Positions 34,277-41,962 of a DNA stretch of 64,000 nt are shown here, piece after piece. This DNA comes from an uncultured Spirochaetales bacterium. Its GTDB lineage: Bacteria; Spirochaetota; Spirochaetia; Sphaerochaetales; Sphaerochaetaceae. The notes beneath the pieces are model-generated. The model was given only the letters and a program-made list of their open reading frames with translations, made no database searches and was not told the DNA's origin. Location: assembly GCA_902781545.1 (NCBI GenBank), contig CACZJR010000001.1, positions 1 to 64,000 on the forward strand. The letters are read 5' to 3'. How positions within the stretch are numbered: position 1 is the stretch's first letter; each line of letters begins with the position of its first letter. Position numbers and translations under genes: made by a program.

Positions 34277-35905
34277 ATGGTTAAAAGGCGTGGAAGTGTA
34301 GTAACCAAAAGCATAATGAGCATAATTGTCCCGCTGGTCTTTCTGGCAATCATTGTCTGTATTGTCGGATACCGGTTTCTGACAGATGCAATGAGCGGGC
34401 TGTATGAGAACGGCGCAGTTGAGATAGCCAAATCCGCCGCAAACGGTGTGGACGTGGACAGACTGGACGAATATGCCAGCAGCAATGGCACATCGGATGA
34501 GTACATTGAGGCGTTGGAGAATATGGAGGCCCTGTGCAACTCCTCCGGAGCCACATTCATCTATGTGATCCGGCCCGATCTGACAGACTACAACCACATC
34601 ACCTTCATATTCTCGACCATCAACAAGGACAGCAGTTACACAAGATATGATTTCGGCTATTACCGCGAGACCACCAATGAGGATTACAAGGTCAAGTACC
34701 GCAGACTCTATGAGGGCCAGTCCGAGTCCGAGATAGTGGTACGCGACAGGGGATACATAGAGACCAATGCCCACATCACCGCTATGGTTCCCGTGAAGGA
34801 CTCAAGCGGACGCACACAGGCCATCCTCTGCGTCCAGCGTCAGATGGATGTGATCACTTCCGTCAGGAACAGATTCGTCTGTTTAGTGATAGGGATCCTC
34901 CTGGTTCTGGAGATAATCATAGCTTTAGGCCAGCACATCTACCTCAGGAAGGTGCTGCTCAAACCCCTGAGGACAATCACCTCGGAGGCTGAGAGATTCG
35001 CATCCCAGGAGATATCAACAGGCAGGAAACTCAAGGATCAGGTGAAGAACACAGATGAGATCGGAGTCCTTGCCTCATCAATCGACCACATGGAGTCCAA
35101 CATAGTCAGATATGTCAGGAACCTCACAAAGGCAACAGCGGAGAAGGAGAGGATCAGCACCGAGCTTTCCCTCGCCCAGCGCATACAGGCCGACATGCTT
35201 CCCAACATATATCCGGCATTCCCGGACAGGCCGGAGTTCGACATATTCGCATCAATGGAGCCTGCCAAGGAGGTCGGAGGAGACTTCTATGACTTCTTCT
35301 TCGTGGATTCCGACCACCTTTGCATGATGATCGCGGATGTCTCAGGGAAGGGTGTTCCTGCCGCGCTTTTCATGATGGCATCGAGAATCATTCTGGCGAA
35401 TAACGCCATGATGGGGAAGAATCCCGCAAGGATCCTCGCAGAGACCAATGCAGCCATCTGCTCCAACAACAGGGAGGAGATGTTCGTCACTGTCTGGCTG
35501 GGGATACTGGAGATATCCACAGGACATCTGGTGGCGTCAAACGCAGGTCATGAGTATCCTGTGATAAAGAAAGCAGACGGGAGATTCGAGCTCTTCAAGG
35601 ACAGGCACGGCTTTGTGATAGGAGGGCTTGAGACTGCGAGGTACAAGGATTATGAGCTTACACTTGAGCCCGGGTCAAAGCTGTTCCTCTACACCGACGG
35701 TGTGCCTGAGGCCACAGATGGAAAGGAAGAGCAGTTCGGCACAGAGCGCATGATTGAGGCCCTTAATTCTGATCCTGATGCGGATCCGGAGCACGTCCTT
35801 GCCAACATGCGCAAGGCCGTAAACGCATTTGTCAATGACTCGGAGCAGTTCGATGACCTTACGATGATGTGCTTTGAGTACAAGGGCATGAGGACTGAGT
35901 CCTGA
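34277..35905 (+). CDS. Membrane sensor with HAMP and SpoIIE/PP2C phosphatase domain
   Basis: 542 residues from ATG 34277, which follows GAGAGGGCTGGGATA and starts just before the first membrane helix (IMSIIVPLVFLAIIVCIVGY). Residues ~45-200 form an extracytoplasmic sensor, closed by a second helix (LVIGILLVLEIIIALGQHIY). A HAMP segment (LKPLRTITSEAERFASQE) and a linker helix (TELSLAQRIQADMLP) lead to the SpoIIE domain: GGDFYDFFFVD, MIADVSGKGVPAALFMM, YTDGVPEATDG and FDDLTMM carry the metal-binding aspartates. Such proteins dephosphorylate anti-sigma antagonists or similar regulators in response to an outside signal. No anti-sigma factor is adjacent. Confidence 0.88.
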   Translation: MVKRRGSVVTKSIMSIIVPLVFLAIIVCIVGYRFLTDAMSGLYENGAVEIAKSAANGVDVDRLDEYASSNGTSDEYIEALENMEALCNSSGATFIYVIRPDLTDYNHITFIFSTINKDSSYTRYDFGYYRETTNEDYKVKYRRLYEGQSESEIVVRDRGYIETNAHITAMVPVKDSSGRTQAILCVQRQMDVITSVRNRFVCLVIGILLVLEIIIALGQHIYLRKVLLKPLRTITSEAERFASQEISTGRKLKDQVKNTDEIGVLASSIDHMESNIVRYVRNLTKATAEKERISTELSLAQRIQADMLPNIYPAFPDRPEFDIFASMEPAKEVGGDFYDFFFVDSDHLCMMIADVSGKGVPAALFMMASRIILANNAMMGKNPARILAETNAAICSNNREEMFVTVWLGILEISTGHLVASNAGHEYPVIKKADGRFELFKDRHGFVIGGLETARYKDYELTLEPGSKLFLYTDGVPEATDGKEEQFGTERMIEALNSDPDADPEHVLANMRKAVNAFVNDSEQFDDLTMMCFEYKGMRTES

Positions 35906-36670
35906 ATGAGCGGTTATTATACTTTTTACAGCACCGGTTTCTTCGGTTTCGGGCCTCCGGGAACGTTCAAGGCATACTCCTTGATGCACCTCATGCCGAT
36001 CCTCATATGCGTAGGGCTTATGGTTCTGGTGTGGTTCAAGAGAGATAGGATCAGGGCATGGAAATCTGAGGCCAGTCTGCGTCTCTGCATTTCCTTCCTC
36101 TGCTTCCTGATGGAGTTCAGCTTCTTTGTCAGACTGCTTTACGTGGGCGACTCCTCCGGAAAATACATGATGATGGCCAAGGTCCCCCTTCATGTCTGTG
36201 ACCTGGGGTGCATCTGCTGCATGTTCATGGTCACGGGCAAGAACAGGACATTGTTCGGCATAAACTTCTTCGTGTCACTGTTCGGAGCCTCCATTGCCTG
36301 CGTGGTCCCGCAGATGGTCCTGTCCGATTGCGGTCCGGCCCACTTCCGTTACTATCAGTACTTCGGCATGCACCTGCTTCCGATATTCGGAACTGTCTAC
36401 ATGATGATGGTCCACGGCATGAGGCCGCGTTACCGTGACATCTGGTATGCCACCGGATCACTGGCGGCCATGGTGGTGCCAAGCATAATGATCAACAAGG
36501 CCTTCCCCGGAGCTAACCGAATGTTCCTGGAGCTTGACATACCGCTTTTCCCTGAGAACATGTATCTGAGATCACTTGTCTACGCTGTCCTGATAATCGC
36601 GGTCTTCCACCTCATGTGGTTTGCCTGGAGGCTTGCGGAGAGACTTGGGAATAAGGTCTACAGGACCTGA
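35906..36670 (+). CDS. YwaF/TIGR02206-type integral membrane protein
   Basis: 254 residues, starting directly after the phosphatase stop. It has about seven membrane helices and the family opening FKAYSLMHLMPILICVGLMV with a conserved histidine, followed by KVPLHVCDLGCICCMFMV and RYYQYFGMHLLPIFGTVYMM, NKAFPGANRMFL. The family is of unknown function. Immediate coupling to a sensor phosphatase suggests the two respond to or act on the same envelope signal, but this is inference. Confidence 0.75.
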   Translation: MSGYYTFYSTGFFGFGPPGTFKAYSLMHLMPILICVGLMVLVWFKRDRIRAWKSEASLRLCISFLCFLMEFSFFVRLLYVGDSSGKYMMMAKVPLHVCDLGCICCMFMVTGKNRTLFGINFFVSLFGASIACVVPQMVLSDCGPAHFRYYQYFGMHLLPIFGTVYMMMVHGMRPRYRDIWYATGSLAAMVVPSIMINKAFPGANRMFLELDIPLFPENMYLRSLVYAVLIIAVFHLMWFAWRLAERLGNKVYRT

Positions 36671-36779
36671 AGACTGAAAAGAGAAATGCACCAGGTTGCA
36701 TATAGTCCGGGTGTTCTCATGTTTTCCTTGGCAATGATGTTGAGGACATAAGAGAGAAAAAGGTGTATGCGTAAAACTG

Positions 36780-36788
36780 TGATATACT
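36780..36788 (+). promoter_or_regulatory. Extended -10 promoter
   Basis: TGA-TATACT (36780-36788) is a TGn-extended -10 box 25 bases before the ATG at 36813, followed by AGGGGG as ribosome binding site. No -35 is needed for this class and none is seen. Confidence 0.4.
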
Positions 36789-36812
36789 GTCATTGATAGG
36801 GGGAAAATATTG

Positions 36813-37859
36813 ATGGACAATAATTGTGGGATTTCTGCATTTGAAATTGTTTTTTTCAGGAAAAGCATCTCACAACTCAGAGATAAATGGTTGGAGTTTG
36901 AGAAGAACAACGAACTGTTTACCGCCTATCAATCTTACGGCCTTTCTGAAAGCATCCTTAAGACGTATATTCCGTATCGGATAATCAACAAAGAGAATCC
37001 TTTCTTCCTTGAAGCTTGCATAGCAGATGCTAATGGAGGAAATGAATGCATTGCCGTTATCCCTTTGGCCAGTTACGGGTCAGGGACAGTGACCTTCGGT
37101 TATTCCCAGTCAATGCCGGTTTATGACTTTATTTGGAAACCTGGATTGGATAAGGAGATTATGGGCAGATGCGTGGATGCTTTGCTGGGAAAATATCCCG
37201 GGATAGTGATAAGTCTGGTAAGAGAAGAATCCTTCTTGTTCGACTTCCTGTCCAAGAAATACAACTCGGATATAAGCCGAAATGTCAGAATTGACATCAA
37301 GTCTTCCGCCCAGGATTGGTTCTCCGGGCTTTCCAAGAGTATCAGGCAGAATATCAGAACGTCTTATAACAGAGCTGCGACAGATGGGGTGGTGTTTGAT
37401 TTCAAGATGGAGAGGGGTAAAGACCTTCCTAAAGCTACGGTCAGGAAAATCATGGACACTTATGTCTCCCGGAGAAAAGGCTTCTCAGACGGGCTGAGTA
37501 AACCCAAGGAGCTGATGATCAGGTACTGTCACTACAATACCAGAGCAATGACCAGGCTTGATACAAGCATAGTCGCCACTTTATGGCATGGTGATACCCT
37601 TGCCGCTTTCTGGTCCGGCTATTTCTCTCCCGCAGGTGAGTCGGTCACCGTTCCCAGACTTGCCATCAATCCGCTGTTCAGCCGTTATTCACCAGGGAGT
37701 ATCCTGATAAATGAATCAATAAAGGAGTTCCATGAATCATATCCCAAAATCAGGGTATTTGATCTCTCAAGCGGGACTGAGAAATACAAGTACGATATGG
37801 GTGGAGTAGAGTACAACACTTATATTTTCGACACCTCATCCGGACTGATAGACGCATAA
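36813..37859 (+). CDS. GNAT-fold acyltransferase-like protein (CelD/FemAB type)
   Basis: 348 residues from ATG 36813; the TTG three bases upstream is less likely. The N-terminal half gives a helical and beta arrangement. The central KSIRQNIRTSYNRAATDGV resembles the acceptor-side motif of CelD/BcsL and FemAB-like proteins, and GDTLAAFWSGYF with YSPGSILINESIKEF matches their acetyl/aminoacyl-CoA or aminoacyl-tRNA domain. FEMAB/CelD proteins modify cell-wall or polysaccharide amines. Codon use is more AT-rich than in its neighbours and it stands alone between a membrane protein and a tRNA, so acquisition by transfer is possible. The substrate is unknown. Confidence 0.65.
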   Translation: MDNNCGISAFEIVFFRKSISQLRDKWLEFEKNNELFTAYQSYGLSESILKTYIPYRIINKENPFFLEACIADANGGNECIAVIPLASYGSGTVTFGYSQSMPVYDFIWKPGLDKEIMGRCVDALLGKYPGIVISLVREESFLFDFLSKKYNSDISRNVRIDIKSSAQDWFSGLSKSIRQNIRTSYNRAATDGVVFDFKMERGKDLPKATVRKIMDTYVSRRKGFSDGLSKPKELMIRYCHYNTRAMTRLDTSIVATLWHGDTLAAFWSGYFSPAGESVTVPRLAINPLFSRYSPGSILINESIKEFHESYPKIRVFDLSSGTEKYKYDMGGVEYNTYIFDTSSGLIDA

Positions 37860-37880
37860 TCATCACCGGACAATAAACAG

Positions 37881-37908
37881 AAAGCAGCCTCTTTCGAAGC
37901 TGCTTTTT
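37881..37908 (+). terminator. Intrinsic terminator, probably bidirectional
   Basis: AGCAGC and GCTGCT form a stem around ctctttcgaa, extended by an A/T pair zone, with a T run at 37903-37908. On the other strand the hairpin follows the tRNA directly and is followed by a moderately T-rich stretch, so it can end both the acyltransferase and tRNA transcripts. Confidence 0.75.
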
Positions 37909-37912
37909 TGTT

Positions 37913-37984
37913 TACACGGCGGGGGGTTTGAACCCTCGACCTCCACCACGTCAAGGTGGCACTCTCCCGCTGAGTTAGCCGTGC
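37913..37984 (-). tRNA. tRNA-Val (anticodon GAC)
   Basis: On the minus strand the cloverleaf is complete. The acceptor stem GCACGGC pairs with GCCGTGT (one G-U at the end). The D stem is ACTC/GAGT, the anticodon stem CCACC/GGTGG with loop TTGACGT (anticodon GAC), the variable loop AGGTC and the T arm GAGGG-TTCAAAC-CCCCC. The T stem has an A-C mismatch at its second pair. Discriminator is A and CCA is not encoded, so it is added after transcription. A promoter sits 12 bases upstream. Confidence 0.93.
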
Positions 37985-37995
37985 ATTGCATTACT

Positions 37996-38023
37996 ATTAT
38001 GCACGATTTAAAAAAACTGTCTA
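37996..38023 (-). promoter_or_regulatory. Promoter of the tRNA-Val gene
   Basis: On the minus strand TAGACA (38023-38018) and CATAAT (38001-37996), each one base from consensus, are separated by 16 bases. The predicted start is a few bases before the tRNA 5' end at 37984. Confidence 0.6.
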
Positions 38024-38043
38024 GTGGTCATGGCAGAAAAACA

Positions 38044-38085
38044 TTTCAACGTCCGCGGAGCCTCAAGGGCTGACCCTTGTTGAAA
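38044..38085 (+). other. Nested inverted repeat in the leader of the PSP1-domain gene
   Basis: TTTCAAC (38044-38050) can pair with GTTGAAA (38079-38085), and inside it AAGGG (38065-38069) with CCCTT (38074-38078) around a four-base loop. The 5' side bulge contains the palindrome TCCGCGGA. No T run follows. It may be a structured leader RNA or a protein-binding site; no known riboswitch class is recognised. The gene that follows has no Shine-Dalgarno sequence. Confidence 0.3.
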
Positions 38086-38116
38086 ACAGGATAATAACTT
38101 ATTATTTCAGCTAGCT

Positions 38117-39280
38117 ATGGCAAAAGATAAAGTCAACAAGAAAAGCGAGCAGGCTCAGAGAGCCTATATATATCTGGTCAAGACTCCAAGCAGCAATGAC
38201 CTCACAGTCTGCGCAAGCGAGAGTGTCTTCTATCCCGGAACCTATGTCGTGTCTCCGACAAGATATGGATTGGACATGGGAATAGTCGTTGGCTCGGCGG
38301 CGGGGCTGATGCAGCAGTCGTCGTACAAGCCCGGATGCAAGGGCTGTCTGGGTGCCTGCCATTTCGGACCGTCCTGCACGGGAAGAGGCGCTGACGATGA
38401 GCTTGTGGCCGCCGGCGAGGAGAGCGACGGAAACGCCATAATAGAGATTGACGGGGAAAGGGCAGACATCGGGCCGCTTCCCGCATACGAGTTCATGAAG
38501 GTCCGCCCGGAGACGATTGTCCCTGAGGATCCTGAGATTGACGAGACAGGCGTTTGGGATTCAGCCTACAGGGAGCCTGAGATGGTTGAGGTTGACGGCG
38601 ATGTGGAGTGGATATCCCACATGGCCACTCCGGATGAGATCTCAAGATACTCCGAAAACAAGGAGGAGGAGAAGGAGGCGGTCAAGATCTGCAAGGAGAA
38701 GATCGCCAAGCACAAGCTGGAGATGAAGCTTGTGGCTGCCCATTTCCTTCTCTGTGAGCCCAAGGTCCTGTTCTTCTTCACCGCAGATGACAGAGTTGAT
38801 TTCAGGGATCTGGTGAAGGATCTTGTGTCCGTGTTCAGGATGAGGATTGAGCTGAGGCAGATCGGCGTCAGGGATGAGTCTAGGGTTCTGGGCGGTCTTG
38901 CGGTCTGCGGAAGGGATTTCTGCTGCCACTGTGTGTCCGACAAGCTCAAGCCTGTCACTATCAAGATGGCCAAGGAGCAGAACCTGTCACTGAACTCAAT
39001 GAAGATCTCTGGTCCGTGCGGGCGCCTCCTGTGCTGCCTGAGCTATGAGTATGACTTCTATGTCGAGGAGAAACAGGCTTATCCTTCCGAGGGAAGCAGG
39101 GTTAAGATCGGAGGAGACCTGTTCAAGGTCACAGAGATAAACATCCTGTCCCACAAGATGACTGTTTCCGGTCCTGATTCACAGCAGTACCAGATTCCGA
39201 GGGATGAGCTGTCATATAATTATGACAAAGGTCGTTGGGAGGTCTCCCAGCAGTTCCAGGATGAGCTTTTAGGTAACTGA
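38117..39280 (+). CDS. PSP1-domain protein, RicT/YaaT-like, with cysteine-rich insertion
   Basis: 387 residues. The C-terminal two thirds match RicT closely: FFFTADDRVDFRDLVKDLVS, RIELRQIGVRDESRVLGGL, CGRDFCCHC, KEQNLSLNSMKISGPCGRLL and CCLSYEYDF. RicT works with RicA and RicF on RNA processing in Bacillus and binds Fe-S clusters. Between the first strand region and the conserved part lies an extra ~100 residues with four cysteines (74, 77, 81, 87: CKGCLGACHFGPSC) that Bacillus RicT lacks. The ATG has no ribosome binding site; the bases before it are AGCTAGCT. It stands upstream of rpsT. Confidence 0.83.
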   Translation: MAKDKVNKKSEQAQRAYIYLVKTPSSNDLTVCASESVFYPGTYVVSPTRYGLDMGIVVGSAAGLMQQSSYKPGCKGCLGACHFGPSCTGRGADDELVAAGEESDGNAIIEIDGERADIGPLPAYEFMKVRPETIVPEDPEIDETGVWDSAYREPEMVEVDGDVEWISHMATPDEISRYSENKEEEKEAVKICKEKIAKHKLEMKLVAAHFLLCEPKVLFFFTADDRVDFRDLVKDLVSVFRMRIELRQIGVRDESRVLGGLAVCGRDFCCHCVSDKLKPVTIKMAKEQNLSLNSMKISGPCGRLLCCLSYEYDFYVEEKQAYPSEGSRVKIGGDLFKVTEINILSHKMTVSGPDSQQYQIPRDELSYNYDKGRWEVSQQFQDELLGN

Positions 39281-39311
39281 CGACAAAGTTATTAAAACCT
39301 AAACTGTTGTA

Positions 39312-39340
39312 TTGACCAGTTTTAACGTCTGTGATATGTT
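39312..39340 (+). promoter_or_regulatory. Promoter upstream of rpsT
   Basis: TTGACC (39312-39317), 17-base spacer, TATGTT (39335-39340). Transcription would begin right at the hairpin described at 39348, so the rpsT message would start with that hairpin and its T run. Confidence 0.5.
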
Positions 39341-39347
39341 TTGTAGA

Positions 39348-39377
39348 CGTCGCGGTTTTCCAGCGACGGTATTTTTT
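39348..39377 (+). terminator. Hairpin with T run between the PSP1 gene and rpsT
   Basis: CGTCGC (39348-39353) pairs with GCGACG (39363-39368) around a nine-base loop, and TTTTTT follows at 39372-39377. It fits an intrinsic terminator for the PSP1 gene. Because a promoter precedes it, it could also be an attenuator in the rpsT leader. Confidence 0.55.
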
Positions 39378-39420
39378 GAACTAAATAGTTTATCTTATTA
39401 AAGATATTTTGGAGGGTACA

Positions 39421-39678
39421 GTGAATCGTTCCGCAGATAAGAGAGATCGTGAGAATAAGGCCAGAAGGCTCAGAAACCGCCAGACAAAGAGTGAGTTCCG
39501 CACAGCAATCAAGGCTTTCGATGCAGCTGTTCTTGCAGGTGACAAGGCAGAGGCAGAGAAGTACATGAAGCTTGCAGCTAAGCTCATGGATTCTGCAGTC
39601 AACAAAGGCACAATTCATCACAACACATCTGACAGAAAGAAGTCCAGAATGAACTTGAAGTTCAACAAGATGGCTTGA
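39421..39678 (+). CDS. rpsT: 30S ribosomal protein S20
   Basis: 85 residues from GTG 39421, which has GGAGG eight bases upstream; a TTG 12 bases earlier lies inside that site. Lysine/arginine-rich N-terminal helix (NRSADKRDRENKARRLRNRQ), then KSEFRTAIKAFDAAV and the C-terminal KGTIHHNTSDRKKSRMN typical of S20, which binds 16S rRNA. S20 often has a non-ATG start as part of autogenous control; the GTG here fits. HU follows after 34 bases. Confidence 0.95.
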   Translation: MNRSADKRDRENKARRLRNRQTKSEFRTAIKAFDAAVLAGDKAEAEKYMKLAAKLMDSAVNKGTIHHNTSDRKKSRMNLKFNKMA

Positions 39679-39712
39679 GCTGTCAACAATAAATAGTTAC
39701 GGGGTATTGAAT

Positions 39713-40021
39713 ATGGAGAAGACAAAACTTACCAAAGCCGTTATTATTGAGCATCTTCACGAGAAGCTCGGAATCAACAGAAACGATATCCATGAGATTG
39801 TTGACGAGTTCTTTGAGGAGGTCAAGGCTGGACTTAAGGAAGAGATGATAATCGAGCTTCGCGGATTCGGCACTTTCGAGGTCAGGACACGCAAGGGCAG
39901 AGAGAAGGCCCGCAATCCAAAGACCGGAGAGCTTGTTGCAGTTGATACACACGGTGTTGCTGTTTTCCGCCCTGGAAAGGAACTGAAGGACCTTGTCTGG
40001 GATCTTCGCCAGGAAGGTTGA
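39713..40021 (+). CDS. hup: HU/IHF-family DNA-binding protein
   Basis: 102 residues from ATG 39713 (a TTG two codons earlier is possible). The fold signature is present: KLTKAVIIEHLHEKLGINRN, VDEFFEEVKAGLKEEMIIEL, RGFGTFEVRTRKGREKARNP and AVFRPGKELKD, with the DNA-intercalating arm around KARNPKTGE. It is slightly longer than classic HU (90). It compacts and bends DNA. Lies between rpsT and lnt in one transcript. Confidence 0.93.
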   Translation: MEKTKLTKAVIIEHLHEKLGINRNDIHEIVDEFFEEVKAGLKEEMIIELRGFGTFEVRTRKGREKARNPKTGELVAVDTHGVAVFRPGKELKDLVWDLRQEG

Positions 40022-40037
40022 TTGTTAATCTTCTGAT

Positions 40038-41789
40038 ATGACAAAACTATTAAGCGTAAACGATAAGGTTCTACGCAGGCGCAACCTCAGAACAGTATGT
40101 TTTGAGGTTGTTCTGTTGTTAGTGGCCGCATTTGTTCTCTCACTTGCCCATCCGAGCTTCATGTCAAAGCGTGGCTTCGGTCTCCTGTCACTGATTGCAC
40201 TGATTCCCGTATTTGCGGTCATCAGGAACACCACATGGAAGCTTGTTGGCGCATATGGGTTCCTGTTCGGATTCGTCTATTACTCGATCTTCAACTACTG
40301 GCTCACCACATTCCATCCGTTTGCCATCCTGATTGTCACAATCATCAAGGGTGCCGAGATGGTGGCTCTGTTCTTTGCCCTCAAGGCAGCTGACAGGTGG
40401 ACGGGGTGCATCCTCAAGGGCCGTCTGGTGCATGTCTTCCAGGCTGTCATCTGGGTGGCATATGCTTATCTCTCACAGGGTTGGTTCGCCGGTTATCCGT
40501 ACGGCACAATCGCTTATGCGCTCTACAACTACAAGATCCTGATCCAGGTCGCGGACCTGTTCGGAATCTGGGGCATCACCTTCATGATGGTCCTGCCTCA
40601 GGCATTTCTGGGCAACTGGCTCTGTGATCACTATAGCAGCACAACGACCGAGCATTCAGAAGGCCTCTGGAAACATGTTTTGTTCCATAAGGTCTCACTC
40701 ATCATCTTTGTGGTCCTGCTGATTGCGCAGATAATCTACGGCATCATCAATTACTCGAAATGGAAGAAGGCGGAGCCTGACACATCATTCACCGTAGCGA
40801 CAGTGCAGCACAATGCGGACTCATGGAAGGGCGGATATGACACCTACAAGCGCAATTTCATCAACCTCGAGAAGATGAGCCTTGAGGCGATGCTCCGCAA
40901 ACCGGACCTGATTGTCTGGTCTGAGACCGCCTTTGTCCCATCGGTCAACTGGTACACGACTTACCCGTATGAGGGCAACGATGAAGGGGATAACTTCGAT
41001 TATCTGAGAAAGATCCAGAACCTTGTAAATGATTTTGTCCGCTTCGGGACAGAGCTCGGGATTCCGCTTCTTACCGGTAACCCGTCAAGTATCATCGATG
41101 ATGAGACATTGCCCCCTTATGACGAGGAAGGCAACTGGAACAAGCTTGACTATAACTCGGTCATCCTGTTCGATGACGGAACCATCAAGCAGATATACCT
41201 CAAGCAGCATCTTGTTCCGTTCACAGAGCACTTCCCGTACGAGAGACAGATGCCGTGGCTCTACAATCTCCTGAAGGCCAATGACTACCACTGGTGGGAG
41301 AAGGGAACAGAGCCTGTTGTCTTTGAGACATCGAACGGCATCACATTCTCCACACCTATCTGCTATGAGGATGTCTTCGGTGACATCTGCGCCGAATTTG
41401 TGGCAAACGGAGCTGACCTGATTGTTAACATGACCAATGACTCATGGTCAGGATCAGAGGCCGCGGAGCGCCAGCACGCTGTCATGGCGGTCTTCAGGTG
41501 CATCGAGAACAGGAAGACCATGCTCAGGAGCACCAACAGCGGACTGACGTGCCTGATCACCCCAGACGGAACAATCCAGGGTGAGATGGAGCCCTTCAAG
41601 ATGGGCTGGAAGCTCTGGGATGTGCCTGTCTACGAGACAAAGACATACGGGACCACCGTCTATACCAACACAATCGACATAAGCGCGAAGATCTGCGTCT
41701 ATCTGTCATATGCGATCATCGCCGTGGGCCTTGTGATTGTCGTTCTGAGGACAATCAGGAAAAAGGGCCAGGGAAAGAAAGAAAACTGA
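40038..41789 (+). CDS. lnt: Apolipoprotein N-acyltransferase
   Basis: 583 residues: six or so N-terminal membrane helices, a nitrilase-like periplasmic domain and a C-terminal helix (ICVYLSYAIIAVGLVIVVL). The catalytic triad is visible: E296 in LIVWSETAFVP, K389 in IKQIYLKQHLVPF and C442 in STPICYEDVFGD, with MTNDSWSGS and FRCIENRKTMLRSTNSGLT following. Lnt adds the third acyl chain to lipoproteins on the periplasmic face of the inner membrane, which fits a diderm spirochaete. No ribosome binding site is obvious, and coupling to the HU gene 16 bases upstream is likely. Confidence 0.93.
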   Translation: MTKLLSVNDKVLRRRNLRTVCFEVVLLLVAAFVLSLAHPSFMSKRGFGLLSLIALIPVFAVIRNTTWKLVGAYGFLFGFVYYSIFNYWLTTFHPFAILIVTIIKGAEMVALFFALKAADRWTGCILKGRLVHVFQAVIWVAYAYLSQGWFAGYPYGTIAYALYNYKILIQVADLFGIWGITFMMVLPQAFLGNWLCDHYSSTTTEHSEGLWKHVLFHKVSLIIFVVLLIAQIIYGIINYSKWKKAEPDTSFTVATVQHNADSWKGGYDTYKRNFINLEKMSLEAMLRKPDLIVWSETAFVPSVNWYTTYPYEGNDEGDNFDYLRKIQNLVNDFVRFGTELGIPLLTGNPSSIIDDETLPPYDEEGNWNKLDYNSVILFDDGTIKQIYLKQHLVPFTEHFPYERQMPWLYNLLKANDYHWWEKGTEPVVFETSNGITFSTPICYEDVFGDICAEFVANGADLIVNMTNDSWSGSEAAERQHAVMAVFRCIENRKTMLRSTNSGLTCLITPDGTIQGEMEPFKMGWKLWDVPVYETKTYGTTVYTNTIDISAKICVYLSYAIIAVGLVIVVLRTIRKKGQGKKEN

Positions 41790-41796
41790 CTTATTG

Positions 41797-41830
41797 TTTC
41801 AGGTCCGGAAGCATTCCTCCGGACCTGAAA
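41797..41830 (+). other. 13-bp perfect inverted repeat after lnt
   Basis: TTTCAGGTCCGGA (41797-41809) pairs with TCCGGACCTGAAA (41818-41830) around an eight-base loop. No T run follows on either side, so it is not a standard intrinsic terminator. It may protect the lnt message or mark a Rho-related end of transcription just ahead of rho. Confidence 0.6.
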
Positions 41831-41852
41831 ACCGCCTGCAGAGCGGTAATTA

Positions 41853-41881
41853 TTGACATTGCATCTAGTTGAGTATACTAT
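41853..41881 (+). promoter_or_regulatory. Promoter of rho
   Basis: Perfect TTGACA at 41853-41858, with TATACT at 41874 (15-base spacer) or TACTAT at 41876 (17-base spacer). About 80 bases of leader remain before the ATG at 41963. Confidence 0.5.
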
Positions 41882-41962
41882 TCAACTGTCTGAAAAAAAT
41901 CCCTTAGATTCTTATCATTTTCAACAAGCCAAGCCGTATCGGTGTATCTGGAGAAATAATCA

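Noticed and set aside
34214-34774. 186-codon minus-strand frame opposite the SpoIIE-type gene
   Set aside because: No ribosome binding site or domain; overlaps the sensor region of a clear gene.
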